A stretch of 64,000 bases of DNA from Streptomyces netropsis (GTDB taxonomy: Bacteria > Actinomycetota > Actinomycetes > Streptomycetales > Streptomycetaceae): the NCBI RefSeq assembly GCF_014203545.1, contig NZ_JACHJG010000007.1:349432-413431 (forward strand). Direction: 5' to 3'. Made by a program: the position numbers and the translations under genes. Below the pieces are notes generated by a model. It had not been told where the DNA came from and searched no databases. It saw only the letters and a program-made list of their open reading frames with translations. This document shows positions 9,024 to 17,064 of the stretch, piece by piece. Within the stretch, counting starts at the first letter, position 1; each line of letters begins with the position of its first letter.

Positions 9024-9160
9024 GTCCTCAATCGCCGGACGGGCTGCTGTGCTGTGTCCTCAAACGCCGGACGGGCTTGGCGGCTGAGCTCAGCCGATTC
9101 CAGCCCGCTGGGGGCACCTCCCAGCGGTAGCTGGGGGAGATTGAGGACGCGCCCGCAGGG
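9024..9160. repeat. Dispersed intergenic repeat, two direct copies plus a partial inverted copy
   Basis: Copies of GTCCTCAA(T/A)CGCCGG followed by ACGGGCT lie at 9024-9046 and 9056-9077. A related inverted fragment (ATTGAGGACGCGCCCGC) ends at about 9160, with a GCTGGG..CCCAGC hairpin between. The element sits between the ABC operon (rightward) and the phosphotransferase (leftward), where transcripts converge. It recurs at 12.3, 16.96-17.04, 23.9 and 24.0 kb. Confidence 0.75.
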
Positions 9161-9179
9161 CGCCCGCCGCCGCAGGCGT

Positions 9180-10124
9180 TCAGTACCCCAACAGCACCCG
9201 GGCGATCAGGACCTGCTCGGGTGCGAGGGTTTCCTCCCCCTCGTCGCAGTCCTCCAGATCCCACAGGGCGTTCTGCAGCACGCGCCCCAGCGTCCAGTTC
9301 ACCGCGCGCGGCCGGTCCAAACCCATGACCTCGGTCATCAGGTCGAAGCGCCGGCGGACCGCGCGCTCGACGTCGCCGGTCGCCACGACGTCGTCCCAGC
9401 GGTTGCGGAGTGCGGGCAGCAGTTCGAAGCCGGGGTCGCCCGCGAGCGGCTTCGGGTCGATGGCGAGCCACGGCTCGCGGCCGTCTCCCGGCAGCGGTGT
9501 CAGCACGTTCTCGTAGTGCAGATCCCAGTGCAGCAGCCGGTCACCCGCGTCGCCGGCCGCGTCCCGCACGGCGGCCGCGCAGGAGCGCAGCAGGTCCCGT
9601 TCGGCCGGGTCGGCCAGGGCCGGGAGCGCGTCCGGCACCTCGGCGAGCATGGCTTCCGCGAGGTCGGCGAGCGTGCGCAGGCCGGCCGGTGCGGGGGCCG
9701 CCACCAGGCGGGCCAGCAGCTCGGTGAGCGTCAGCAGCGCGGCCTCGTCGTCCGGCACCGACGCCAGCGAGCGCCCGGCGTCCAGCCGCTCCAGCAGCAT
9801 CGTGCCGGAGGAGGCGTCGTGGTCGAGGAGCCGGACCGCGCCACCGCCGCCCCACGCGCGCAGCGCGACGGGTTCGCCCTCGGTCTCCTCGTCGACCGGC
9901 TGCAGCTTGAGCACGGCCGGGGTGTCGTCCGCGCGGCGCACCGGCAGGACGAGCGCCACCGCGCCGTGCGCCGGGGGCCCGTCGAGCCGCAGCTCCCAGC
10001 GGTCCAGGAAACCGGCGGCCAGGCCGGGCAGCCCGGCGATCCAGGCGCGGCCCTCCTCGTCCTCGTACGACTCGTGGAACTCCGCCAGTGCGGCGGGGAC
10101 AGTGATCCGGGAAGCGTCGGACAC
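9180..10124 (-). CDS. Aminoglycoside/hydroxyurea-type phosphotransferase (APH(6) family)
   Basis: 314 residues. Catalytic loop LLHWDLHYENVL (H-x-D-x-x-x-x-N) and the downstream IDPKPL metal site are intact; the N-lobe VLKLQPVDEE supplies the ATP lysine region. The IDPKPLAGDPGFELLPALRNRW stretch is typical of the streptomycin 6-phosphotransferase/hydroxyurea phosphotransferase family (PF04655). The GTG giving VSDASRITVP is preferred because AGGAGA lies 10 nt upstream. Most chromosomal homologues have unknown natural substrates; resistance should not be assumed. Confidence 0.85.
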   Translation of the reverse strand: MSDASRITVPAALAEFHESYEDEEGRAWIAGLPGLAAGFLDRWELRLDGPPAHGAVALVLPVRRADDTPAVLKLQPVDEETEGEPVALRAWGGGGAVRLLDHDASSGTMLLERLDAGRSLASVPDDEAALLTLTELLARLVAAPAPAGLRTLADLAEAMLAEVPDALPALADPAERDLLRSCAAAVRDAAGDAGDRLLHWDLHYENVLTPLPGDGREPWLAIDPKPLAGDPGFELLPALRNRWDDVVATGDVERAVRRRFDLMTEVMGLDRPRAVNWTLGRVLQNALWDLEDCDEGEETLAPEQVLIARVLLGY

Positions 10125-10206
10125 GGGCGGTCGGTCTCCTCGACACGGGCGCGGGACGGGGCGGTGGCTCCCGGTCGTGGGGGGAGCCACCACCCTGTTC
10201 AACGTC

Positions 10207-11469
10207 TCAGATCTTCCGATCGCGCCCGGCGCCGAGCCCGAGCATCACCAGCCCCGCGCACACCACCAGCAGCAGCACGATCGGTACGGTCCATCCGCCG
10301 GTCGCCTGGTGGACGGCGCCCAGCGCGAACGGCCCGACCGCCGCCAGCAGATAGCCCCACGTCTGTGCCATGCCCGAGAGCCGGGCGGCGGTGTGGGCAT
10401 CGCGGGTGCGCAGCACCATCATCGTCAGCGCGAGGCCCAGCGCACCGCCCTGGCCGATGCCGAGCAGCACCGCCCACAGCCACGCCCCGGCGACCGGGGC
10501 CACGAGCAGCCCGGTGATGCCCGCCGCCATGAACAGCACCACGCCGACCGCCAGCAGGCGCTGTGAACGCATCCGCCCGGCCAGCATCGGCACGACGAAC
10601 GAACCGGCCATCTGCACCAGGGTGCTGAACGCGAAGACGAGACCCGCCTCGGCCTTGCTCATGCCGTGGTCCGTGAAGATCGTCGGCAGCCAGGCGATGC
10701 AGACATACGCCACGAGCGACTGCGAGCCCATGAAGAGGGTGATCTGCCAGGCCAGCGGCGTACGGACGAGGTCGGTGCCGCCGTCGGCCGCGGGCTTCGC
10801 CGCCGACTCGCCGTGCCCTGTGCCCCGGCGGGAGATGACCACCTGCGGGATCCACACGGCCGCGGCGAGGGCCGCGAGCAGCGCCCAGGAGGCGAGGGAG
10901 CCCTGCCAGCCGCCGAGGGCGTTCTCCAGTGGCACGGCGGAGGCCGCGGAGACGGTGGCGCCGAGGATCATCGCGGTGGAGTAGAGCGCGGTCATGCTCG
11001 CGGCCCGGTCCGGGAAGTCCCGCTTGATCAGACCCGGCATGAGGACGTTGAGCAGGGCTATCGCGGTACCGACGAGCGCACAGCCGACGAACAAAGCCAC
11101 GACGGGCGGCGCGACGCGCAGCACGATGCCGCCGCACAGCAGCGCGAGCGCGCCGCAGAGCACGGCCTCGGTGCCCCAGCGCCGGGCGAGCTTCGGCGCG
11201 ACGATCGAGCCGAGCCCCATGAAGACGAGCGGAATGGTCGTCACCAGGCTGCTCGCGGCGGCGGCCAGGTGGAAGTGGTCACCGATCTCGCCGAGGAGCG
11301 GTGAGACCCCGGCGAGCGCGGCCCGCATGTTGAGGGAGGCGAGGACGATGCCGAGCATCACGAGCGCGGGGTGGGCGCGCAGCCGTCGTCTCGCGGCGGC
11401 CACGGGCGCGGTGGGCGCCAGGGCCTCCTCCGCGTCGATCAGTGGTGCTTCGGACCTCGTCTCGGACAT
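10207..11469 (-). CDS. MFS transporter, CynX/NimT (cyanate/nitroimidazole) family
   Basis: 420 residues with twelve hydrophobic segments. The first span (LVMLGIVLASLNMRAALAGV) and SPLLGEIGDHFHL resemble CynX-type permeases. The ATG giving MSETRSEAP is chosen because GGAAAGG lies directly upstream; a longer frame exists but is unsupported. It is followed by nothing on its strand until the phosphotransferase, and preceded by a FadR-type regulator 50 bp upstream on the same strand, which probably controls it. Confidence 0.88.
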   Translation of the reverse strand: MSETRSEAPLIDAEEALAPTAPVAAARRRLRAHPALVMLGIVLASLNMRAALAGVSPLLGEIGDHFHLAAAASSLVTTIPLVFMGLGSIVAPKLARRWGTEAVLCGALALLCGGIVLRVAPPVVALFVGCALVGTAIALLNVLMPGLIKRDFPDRAASMTALYSTAMILGATVSAASAVPLENALGGWQGSLASWALLAALAAAVWIPQVVISRRGTGHGESAAKPAADGGTDLVRTPLAWQITLFMGSQSLVAYVCIAWLPTIFTDHGMSKAEAGLVFAFSTLVQMAGSFVVPMLAGRMRSQRLLAVGVVLFMAAGITGLLVAPVAGAWLWAVLLGIGQGGALGLALTMMVLRTRDAHTAARLSGMAQTWGYLLAAVGPFALGAVHQATGGWTVPIVLLLVVCAGLVMLGLGAGRDRKI

Positions 11470-11518
11470 GGTGGTGCCTTTCCAAAGGTGGTGCGGTGGT
11501 GCGGGGGCCGGGCGCCGT

Positions 11519-12229
11519 TCAGCGTTCGGCGAGCAGGGACTCGACGGCCTGCTTCGGGCGTTCGAGCAGCGCCCGGGCTGCCCGCGCGGCGGCGTCGGGG
11601 TCACCGGAGGCGATGGCGTCCATGAGCGCGTGGTGGTCGCCGTGGACGATGCGCGGCATCTCGCGGTCGCCGAGCGCGGTGACCAGCGACTCGCGCACCG
11701 AGCTGCTGAACCAGCCGTAGGTGGCGGTCAGCGCGGTGTTGTGCGCGGCCTCGACGACGGCCTTGTGGAACGCGATGTCGTGATCGGCGTACAGCTCCAG
11801 GTTCCCGGAGTCGGGCTGGCCGTCCGGGTCCTCGAAGGCCGTCTGCGCGTCCAGCGCCGCGCGCATCCGCTCCAGGTCGGCGGGCTCGTGGCGGACCGCC
11901 GCGAGCCGCGCGGCCTCGGCCTCCAGCGCGATGCGCAGCTCCAGCACGTCCCGCACTCCGGCGCGCTGGAGACCGCGCATGATCTCGCCGGGGTCGGCGG
12001 TGGAGACGACGAAGGTGCCCTCGCCCTGCCGGGAGCGCAGCATGCCGGCGTGCACGAGGACGCGGACGGCCTCGCGGACCGTGTTGCGCCCGACCTGGAG
12101 CTGTTCGGCGAGCGCGTGCTCGGTCGGGATGCGGCCGCCCACGGGCCATTCGCCGGCGGTGACCTGTGCGCGGAGCTGGTCGACGACGGTGTCCACGAGG
12201 GACTGGCGTCCGGCTGCACGCAGGGTCAT
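11519..12229 (-). CDS. GntR/FadR-family transcriptional regulator
   Basis: 236 residues. N-terminal winged helix with LAEQLQVGRNTVREAVRVLVHAGML, then an all-helical FCD ligand domain with Asp/His positions (ELRIALEAEAARLAA, DHDIAFHKAVVEAAHN, HHALMDAI) that usually bind a metal and a carboxylate ligand. GGAGG stands upstream of the ATG. It heads a two-gene unit with the CynX-type transporter, so transport of a small carboxylate-like compound under its control is a reasonable guess. Confidence 0.88.
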   Translation of the reverse strand: MTLRAAGRQSLVDTVVDQLRAQVTAGEWPVGGRIPTEHALAEQLQVGRNTVREAVRVLVHAGMLRSRQGEGTFVVSTADPGEIMRGLQRAGVRDVLELRIALEAEAARLAAVRHEPADLERMRAALDAQTAFEDPDGQPDSGNLELYADHDIAFHKAVVEAAHNTALTATYGWFSSSVRESLVTALGDREMPRIVHGDHHALMDAIASGDPDAAARAARALLERPKQAVESLLAER

Positions 12230-12292
12230 TTCGTCCTCCGGACGGTGGGGGGTGGGGCGTGGCTTGCCCGGTTGCCCAGTCATCCTACAACT

Positions 12293-12349
12293 GACCCTCA
12301 AGCGCCGGGCGGGCTGGGATTGGGTGTCCTCAAACGCCGGGCGGGCTGG
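12293..12349. repeat. Dispersed intergenic repeat, two direct copies
   Basis: Two copies of CCTCAA(G/A)CGCCGGGCGGGCTG at about 12293-12316 and 12325-12349, variants of the repeat at 9.0 and 17.0 kb. They sit between the divergent FadR-type and rhomboid-like genes, so here a terminator role is unlikely. Confidence 0.7.
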
Positions 12350-12412
12350 ATTGTGCCCGGCCCCGGTGGATTCGGCCGGCGCGCGGAGATTCCGGACCCC
12401 GGCTACCTTCGA

Positions 12413-13147
12413 ATGGTGACAGCCGCCGATCGGATACGCCGCTGGGTCTGCTCGTCACCCGGTACGCACATCTGGCTGCTGATCATCGGCATCACCAGCC
12501 TCGTCATCGCGGCGGCCAGCGAGGGGCTGGAGACGTTCCTTCTCCACCGCACCAGCAGCAACATCCACGCACTCACCAAGCACCCGTTGCAGTCGCTGCT
12601 CATCAGCGGGTTCTGGATCGAGAGCCCGTCCTCGTTCCTGCTCTACGCCGTGCTCTTCGAGGTCTTCCACGCCAACGTCGAACGCTGGCTCGGCACGCTG
12701 CGCTGGCTGGTCACGGTGGCCGTCGCCCATGTCGCGGCCACGCTCGTCAGCCAGGAGGTGCTGCTGCTGTCGATCCAGGAGCACGCGGTGCCCCGCTCGA
12801 TGAAGCACGTTGTCGACATAGGGGTCTCGTACGGGCTCGCCGCCTCCGCCGGGGTGCTGGCCTACCGGGTGGCCCGCCCCTGGCGCTGGGTCTATCTGCT
12901 GGCCGTCACGCTGTTCTTCGGGGTGCCGCTCGTCACCGGGGGGACGACGTACACCGACCTCGGGCACGCGATCGCCGTGGCCGTGGGGCTGGCCTGCTGG
13001 CCGCTGACGCGCGGCCGGGGCACCTGGGGGCCTGTGCCGTGGCCGGTGCGGTGGCCCGTGCGCGGGCCGACGGGAAAACCCGTCGGCGTCAGCCGAACAG
13101 CCGCTCCAGAACGGCCGCGATCCCGTCGTTCTCGTTCGAGTCCGTGA
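12413..13147 (+). CDS. Rhomboid-like integral membrane protein
   Basis: 244 residues with about six membrane spans. DIGVSYGLAASAG and the late DLGHAIAVAVGL place a Ser/Tyr and a His where rhomboids carry their G-x-S-G and His, but the serine motif is not canonical (GVSYG), so protease activity is doubtful. No ribosome site precedes the ATG/GTG pair; a TACCTT -10 hexamer 6 nt before the GTG at 12416 suggests leaderless expression. The 3' end overlaps the convergent HAD gene by 59 bp, and the Arg-rich tail may be an effect of that overlap. Confidence 0.75.
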   Translation: MVTAADRIRRWVCSSPGTHIWLLIIGITSLVIAAASEGLETFLLHRTSSNIHALTKHPLQSLLISGFWIESPSSFLLYAVLFEVFHANVERWLGTLRWLVTVAVAHVAATLVSQEVLLLSIQEHAVPRSMKHVVDIGVSYGLAASAGVLAYRVARPWRWVYLLAVTLFFGVPLVTGGTTYTDLGHAIAVAVGLACWPLTRGRGTWGPVPWPVRWPVRGPTGKPVGVSRTAAPERPRSRRSRSSP

Positions 13148-13898
13148 TCTCGTCCGCGACGGCCCGCAGCTCCGGATGGGCGTTGGCCATCGCCACACCG
13201 TGCGCGGCCCAGCCGAACATCGGGATGTCGTTGGGCATGTCACCGAAGGCGATGGTGTCGACGGCCTTCATGCCCAGGCGGCGCGCGGCCAGCGACAGGC
13301 CCGTGGCCTTGCTCAGGCCCAGCGGCAGCAGCTCGACGATCCCGGCGCCCGCCATCGTCACGCCCACCAGGTCGCCGGCGACCCGCCGGGCCACCTCGAC
13401 CAGCTCGTCGTCGCCGAGGTCCGGGTGCTGGAGGTAGAGCTTGTTGAGCGGGGTGAGCCACAGCTCGGCCGGGTCCGTGATCGGGACGGCCGGCAGCGGG
13501 CCGTCCTGGATGCGGTAGCCGGGGCCGATCAGTACGTCGCCGTCCATGCCGTCACGGCTGGCGGCGAGGTAGAGCGGGCCGACCTCGGCCTCGACCTTGG
13601 CGACGGCCAGCGCGGCGAGCTGCCGGTCCAGGGTCACCGACGTCAGCAACCGGTGCTCGCCCGCGTGGTAGACCTGCGCGCCCTGCCCGCAGACCGCGAG
13701 GCCCCGGTAGTCCAGGGCGTCGAGTATCGCCCGCGTCCAGGGGACGGACCGGCCGGTGACGATGATGTGCGCGGCACCGGCCTCCGTGGCCCGGGCGAGG
13801 GCTGTGCGGGTGCGCTCCGAGACGGTGTCGTCGGGGCGCAGCAGCGTGCCGTCGAGGTCGGTCGCGACAAGGCGGTACGGCGGCGGGGCGGCGCTCAC
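13089..13898 (-). CDS. HAD-superfamily hydrolase, Cof type
   Basis: 269 residues. Motif I DLDGTLL (nucleophile Asp), motif II VTGRS, motif III Lys in GLSKATGLSLAARRLG, and motif IV FGDMPNDIPMF are intact. The C2 cap between motifs II and III defines the Cof/YbiV phosphatase type, usually acting on sugar phosphates or flavin/pyridoxal phosphates. GTG giving VSAAPPPYRL is preferred because GAGGAAG precedes it by 6 nt. It lies just downstream of serS on the same strand, a common streptomycete arrangement. Confidence 0.88.
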   Translation of the reverse strand: MSAAPPPYRLVATDLDGTLLRPDDTVSERTRTALARATEAGAAHIIVTGRSVPWTRAILDALDYRGLAVCGQGAQVYHAGEHRLLTSVTLDRQLAALAVAKVEAEVGPLYLAASRDGMDGDVLIGPGYRIQDGPLPAVPITDPAELWLTPLNKLYLQHPDLGDDELVEVARRVAGDLVGVTMAGAGIVELLPLGLSKATGLSLAARRLGMKAVDTIAFGDMPNDIPMFGWAAHGVAMANAHPELRAVADEITDSNENDGIAAVLERLFG

Positions 13899-14010
13899 GG
13901 CGTCTTCCTCTTCGTTTCTCCGCCCGCGCGGCACCGTGGCGGCGCGGGCAGGGTGGTCGTGGGCAGCCCGCGCGATGGCCCGGAGGCCGCGCGCGAGCCG
14001 CCCGTACGCC

Positions 14011-15288
14011 TCACTTGGCGACCGGCTCCAGGAACTCGCGACCGCCCAGGTACGGGCGCAGCACCTCGGGGACGCGCACCGTGCCGTCGGCCTGCTGGTG
14101 GTTCTCCAGCAGCGCCACGATCGTGCGCGGCACCGCGCACAGCGTGCCGTTGAGCGTCGCCAGCGGCTTGACGTGCTTGCCGTCGCGCATGCGCACCGAG
14201 AGCCGGCGGGACTGGAACTCGTCGCAGTTCGAGGTGGAGGTCAGCTCGCGGTACTTGCCCTGGGTGGGGATCCACGCCTCGCAGTCGAACTTGCGCGAGG
14301 CGGACGAACCGAGGTCGCCCGTGGCCACGTCGATGACCTGGTAGGGCAGCTCCAGGCTGGTGAGCCACTGCTTCTCCCACTCCAGGAGACGCGCGTGCTC
14401 GGCCTCGGCGTCCTCCGGGTCGACGTAGGAGAACATCTCCACCTTGTCGAACTGGTGGACGCGGAAGATGCCCCGGGTGTCCTTGCCGTACGTACCGGCC
14501 TCGCGGCGGAAGCACGGCGAGAAGCCCGCGTAGCGCAGCGGCAGCTTGTCCGCCTCGATGATCTCGTCCATGTGGTACGCCGCGAGCGGCACCTCGGACG
14601 TACCGACCAGGTAGAAGTCGTCCTTCTCCAGGTGGTAGACGTCCTGGGCGGCCTGGCCGAGGAAGCCGGTGCCCTCCATGGCGCGCGGCTTGACCAGCGC
14701 GGGCGTGAGCATCGGGATGAAGCCGGCGGCGGTGGCCTGGGCGATGGCGGCGTTGACGAGCGCGAGCTCGAGCAGGGCGCCGACGCCCGTCAGGTAGTAG
14801 AAGCGGGAGCCGGAGACCTTGGCGCCGCGCTCGACGTCGATCGCGCCGAGCGACTGGCCCAGCTCCAGGTGGTCCTTGGGCTCGAAGCCCTCGGCGGCGA
14901 AGTCACGGGGGGTGCCGACGGTCTCCAGGACGACGAAGTCGTCCTCGCCGCCGCGCGGCACGTCCGGGTGGACGAGGTTGCCGACCTGGAGCAGCAGGCG
15001 CTGCGTCTCGGCCGCGGCCTCGTCCTGCTCGGCGTCGGCGGCCTTGACGGCCGCGGACAGCTCGCCCGCCTTCTTCAGCAGCTCGGCCTTCTCGTCACCG
15101 GAGGCCTTGGGGATGAGCTTGCCGAGCGACTTCTGCTCGGAGCGGAGTTCGTCGAAGCGGACGCTGGACGACCTGCGTCGTTCGTCGGCGGAGAGCAGCG
15201 CGTCGACGATGTCGACGTCCTCTCCACGGGCGCGCTGGGAGGCGCGCACACGGTCGGGGTCCTCACGAAGCAGGCGAAGGTCAATCAC
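14011..15288 (-). CDS. serS: Seryl-tRNA synthetase
   Basis: 425 residues, the usual length. The N-terminal coiled-coil tRNA-binding arm occupies about residues 30-100 (SSSVRFDELRSEQKSLGKLI onward), then the class II core: motif 2 FRREAGTYGKDTRGIFRVHQF and motif 3 NGTLCAVPRTIVALLENHQ. It charges tRNA-Ser, one of which (UGA anticodon) lies at 55.9 kb. It starts at GTG in GGAGGGGTG, where the purines are too close to act as a ribosome site; a TAGCCT -10 box 6 nt upstream suggests a leaderless transcript. Confidence 0.98.
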   Translation of the reverse strand: MIDLRLLREDPDRVRASQRARGEDVDIVDALLSADERRRSSSVRFDELRSEQKSLGKLIPKASGDEKAELLKKAGELSAAVKAADAEQDEAAAETQRLLLQVGNLVHPDVPRGGEDDFVVLETVGTPRDFAAEGFEPKDHLELGQSLGAIDVERGAKVSGSRFYYLTGVGALLELALVNAAIAQATAAGFIPMLTPALVKPRAMEGTGFLGQAAQDVYHLEKDDFYLVGTSEVPLAAYHMDEIIEADKLPLRYAGFSPCFRREAGTYGKDTRGIFRVHQFDKVEMFSYVDPEDAEAEHARLLEWEKQWLTSLELPYQVIDVATGDLGSSASRKFDCEAWIPTQGKYRELTSTSNCDEFQSRRLSVRMRDGKHVKPLATLNGTLCAVPRTIVALLENHQQADGTVRVPEVLRPYLGGREFLEPVAK

Positions 15289-15300
15289 CCCTCCAGGCTA
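15289..15300 (-). promoter_or_regulatory. Probable leaderless serS promoter (-10 box)
   Basis: On the minus strand TAGCCT (15295-15300) lies 6 nt before the GTG of serS. No good -35 is visible at 17-19 bp. The geometry fits a transcript that begins at the start codon. Confidence 0.4.
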
Positions 15301-15378
15301 CCGTTGCGGGCTGCGCCTGCCGCACTCGATATTCCTCTTCGTGTCGGTATGTCCCATATTGAGGCGGGTGGAAAACGC

Positions 15379-15851
15379 TGTGAATAAGGAGGGCGGGCGG
15401 GCGTCGGGGAATTCGCGCGCATTTGCTGAAAAGGGGCATAGGGGCGGCGCCGGACGTCGACGCACCTTGCGGCGGGCGGGAGTTGACTGGCCGTTGTCCA
15501 CAGGGGTGAAGGGTTCCGATTCTTTATCCACAGGCTGTGCGTGGAATCTGTGGATGCCGGAAGGGATCGTTCCGCCTCTTCTGTCCTGCGCCGGAGTTTC
15601 TCCGGGTAAACGTCGCGCCAGTGCTCATTCGGGTGGTAATTGCTCGCCCTAAAGGGTTATTCGAAGGCGTTCAGGTGACGAGGGGGTGCTGCGGTGGGGG
15701 TGGGTACGGCAGGGCGCCCTGTGGACGGCCGTCTCGTAGCTAGAGAGATTTGTCGACCTTGACCGATTCGTCGGATGGCGGAAGGGGTGACCGTGTCGAC
15801 TTATCCCCAGGTCGAGTCGTGGCCTGTGGATAACTTCGTCGACTATCCACA
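15379..15851. other. Cluster of DnaA-box-like nonamers between pheA and serS
   Basis: The 640 bp gap has unusually AT-rich patches and at least eight DnaA-box-like nonamers in two groups. Left group: TGTGAATAA (15379-15387), TTGTCCACA (15494-15502, the exact Streptomyces consensus), TTATCCACA (15524-15532, the exact E. coli consensus), TGTGGATGC (15549-15557). Right group: TGTGGACGG (15720-15728), TTATCCCCA (15801-15809), TGTGGATAA (15825-15833, exact in reverse), CTATCCACA (15843-15851). No dnaA/dnaN/rnpA genes flank it, so it is not oriC itself; a DnaA-titrating or regulatory cluster is the likely reading. Confidence 0.75.
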
Positions 15852-15869
15852 CCGCTGTGCCGAACGCCA

Positions 15870-15940
15870 CGCTCGGACTCCCTCAGGCCCGTCAGGCCCC
15901 TCAGCCCTCAGGCCCCTCAGCCCGCAGGCCCGTCAGGCCC
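15870..15940. repeat. Short degenerate tandem repeat at the 3' end of pheA
   Basis: About seven units of (C/G)TCAGGCCC(C/G) follow one another across and just beyond the pheA stop codon. They cannot form a simple hairpin and look like slippage-derived repeats. Confidence 0.6.
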
Positions 15941-16862
15941 GGCCGTCCTGGCAGCGCGTCAGCCAGTCCGCGGCGGCCACGAAGTCCTCGTCCGACGTCC
16001 CCGGCCGTGGCGGCACCCCGGCGTCCACCCCCGCCTGCGGGTACGAGCCGAGGAAGCGCACCTTCGGGCACGTCCGCTTCAGCCCCATCAGCGCCTCGCC
16101 CACCCGGCGGTCGGTGATGTGCCCCTCACAGTCGATGGAGAAGCAGTACTGCCCCATGCCCTCGCCCGTGGGCCGCGACTCGATCCGCATCAGGTTCACC
16201 CCGCGCGAGGCGAACTCCTGCAGCAGCTCCAGCAGTGCGCCCGGGTGGTTGTCGCGCAGCCAGACGACGAACGACGTCCGGTCCGCGCCCGTGCGCGCCG
16301 CGGGCCGCGCCGGACGGCCGGCCAGCACGAAGCGGGTCTGCGCGTTCTGCGCGTCGTGGATGTCGGTGTACAGCGCCTCGAGCCCGTACGTCGCCGCCGC
16401 GAACTCCCCGGCGAACGCGGCGTCGTAGCGCCCCTCCTGCACCAGCCGCGCACCGTCCGCGTTGGACGCCGAGGACTCCCACAGCGCGTCCGGCAGGTGC
16501 TGCGCCAGCCAGTTGCGCACCTGCGGCTGCGCGACGGGGTGACCCGTGACGGTCTTGATGTCCGCGAGCCGGGTGCCGGGGCGTACGAGCAGCGCGAAGG
16601 CGATCTGGAGCAGCACCTCGCGGTAGATCATCAGCGGTGCGCCGGTGGCGAGTTCGTCGAGCGTCGCGGTGACGCCGCCCTCCACGGAGTTCTCGATCGG
16701 CACGAGCGCGGCGGCGGCCTCGCCGTTGCGCACGGCGTCGAGCGCGGTCGGCACGGAGACCATGGGCACGAGTTCGCGGGTCGCGGCCTCGGGGAGCGTA
16801 CGGAGCGCGGCCTCGGTGAAGGTGCCCTCGGGGCCGAGATAGGTATAGCGGCTGGGGGACAT
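15933..16862 (-). CDS. pheA: Prephenate dehydratase
   Basis: 309 residues. The dehydratase domain (about 1-185) shows YLGPEGTFTEAAL at the start, the VPIENSVEGGV active-site block and a Thr-Arg-Phe triad (AQTRFVLAG). An ACT domain (about 205-280) has GALLELLQEFASRGVNLMRIESRP, where the ESRP motif binds phenylalanine for feedback control. It converts prephenate to phenylpyruvate in phenylalanine synthesis. GAGGAG precedes the ATG. It reads in the same direction as serS but is separated from it by the DnaA-box cluster. Confidence 0.97.
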   Translation of the reverse strand: MSPSRYTYLGPEGTFTEAALRTLPEAATRELVPMVSVPTALDAVRNGEAAAALVPIENSVEGGVTATLDELATGAPLMIYREVLLQIAFALLVRPGTRLADIKTVTGHPVAQPQVRNWLAQHLPDALWESSASNADGARLVQEGRYDAAFAGEFAAATYGLEALYTDIHDAQNAQTRFVLAGRPARPAARTGADRTSFVVWLRDNHPGALLELLQEFASRGVNLMRIESRPTGEGMGQYCFSIDCEGHITDRRVGEALMGLKRTCPKVRFLGSYPQAGVDAGVPPRPGTSDEDFVAAADWLTRCQDGRA

Positions 16863-16955
16863 TCGCGCTCCTCGCAGGTGGTTTGGGGGCAGCGTCGTCA
16901 CGATATCTCCCGCCTGCGGCTCGACGGTCGTCCCGGGGCTCCGCCCCGGACCCCG

Positions 16956-17038
16956 GTCCTCAATCGCCGGACGGGCTGAAAATCAGCCCGTCCGGCGATT
17001 GAGGACAAGGCACAGCAGCCCGTCCGGCGATTGAGGAC
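16956..17038. repeat. Perfect 24-bp inverted repeat plus a third copy of the dispersed element
   Basis: Left arm 16956-16979 and right arm 16983-17006 are exact reverse complements over 24 bp with a 3-nt AAA loop; the core is CGCCGGACGGGCTG. A third copy, same orientation as the right arm, follows at 17016-17038. It sits between the 3' end of the DyP peroxidase operon and the pheA promoter on the same strand, so a transcription-terminator role for the copper operon is likely. Confidence 0.85.
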
Positions 17039-17064
17039 CGCGAAAGCCGACGGGCCCGAACCCG

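Noticed and set aside
9180..10124. Aminoglycoside resistance gene
   Set aside because: The family match is to APH(6)/hydroxyurea-type phosphotransferases, many of which are chromosomal with unknown substrates; there is no antibiotic cluster next to it, so resistance is not claimed.
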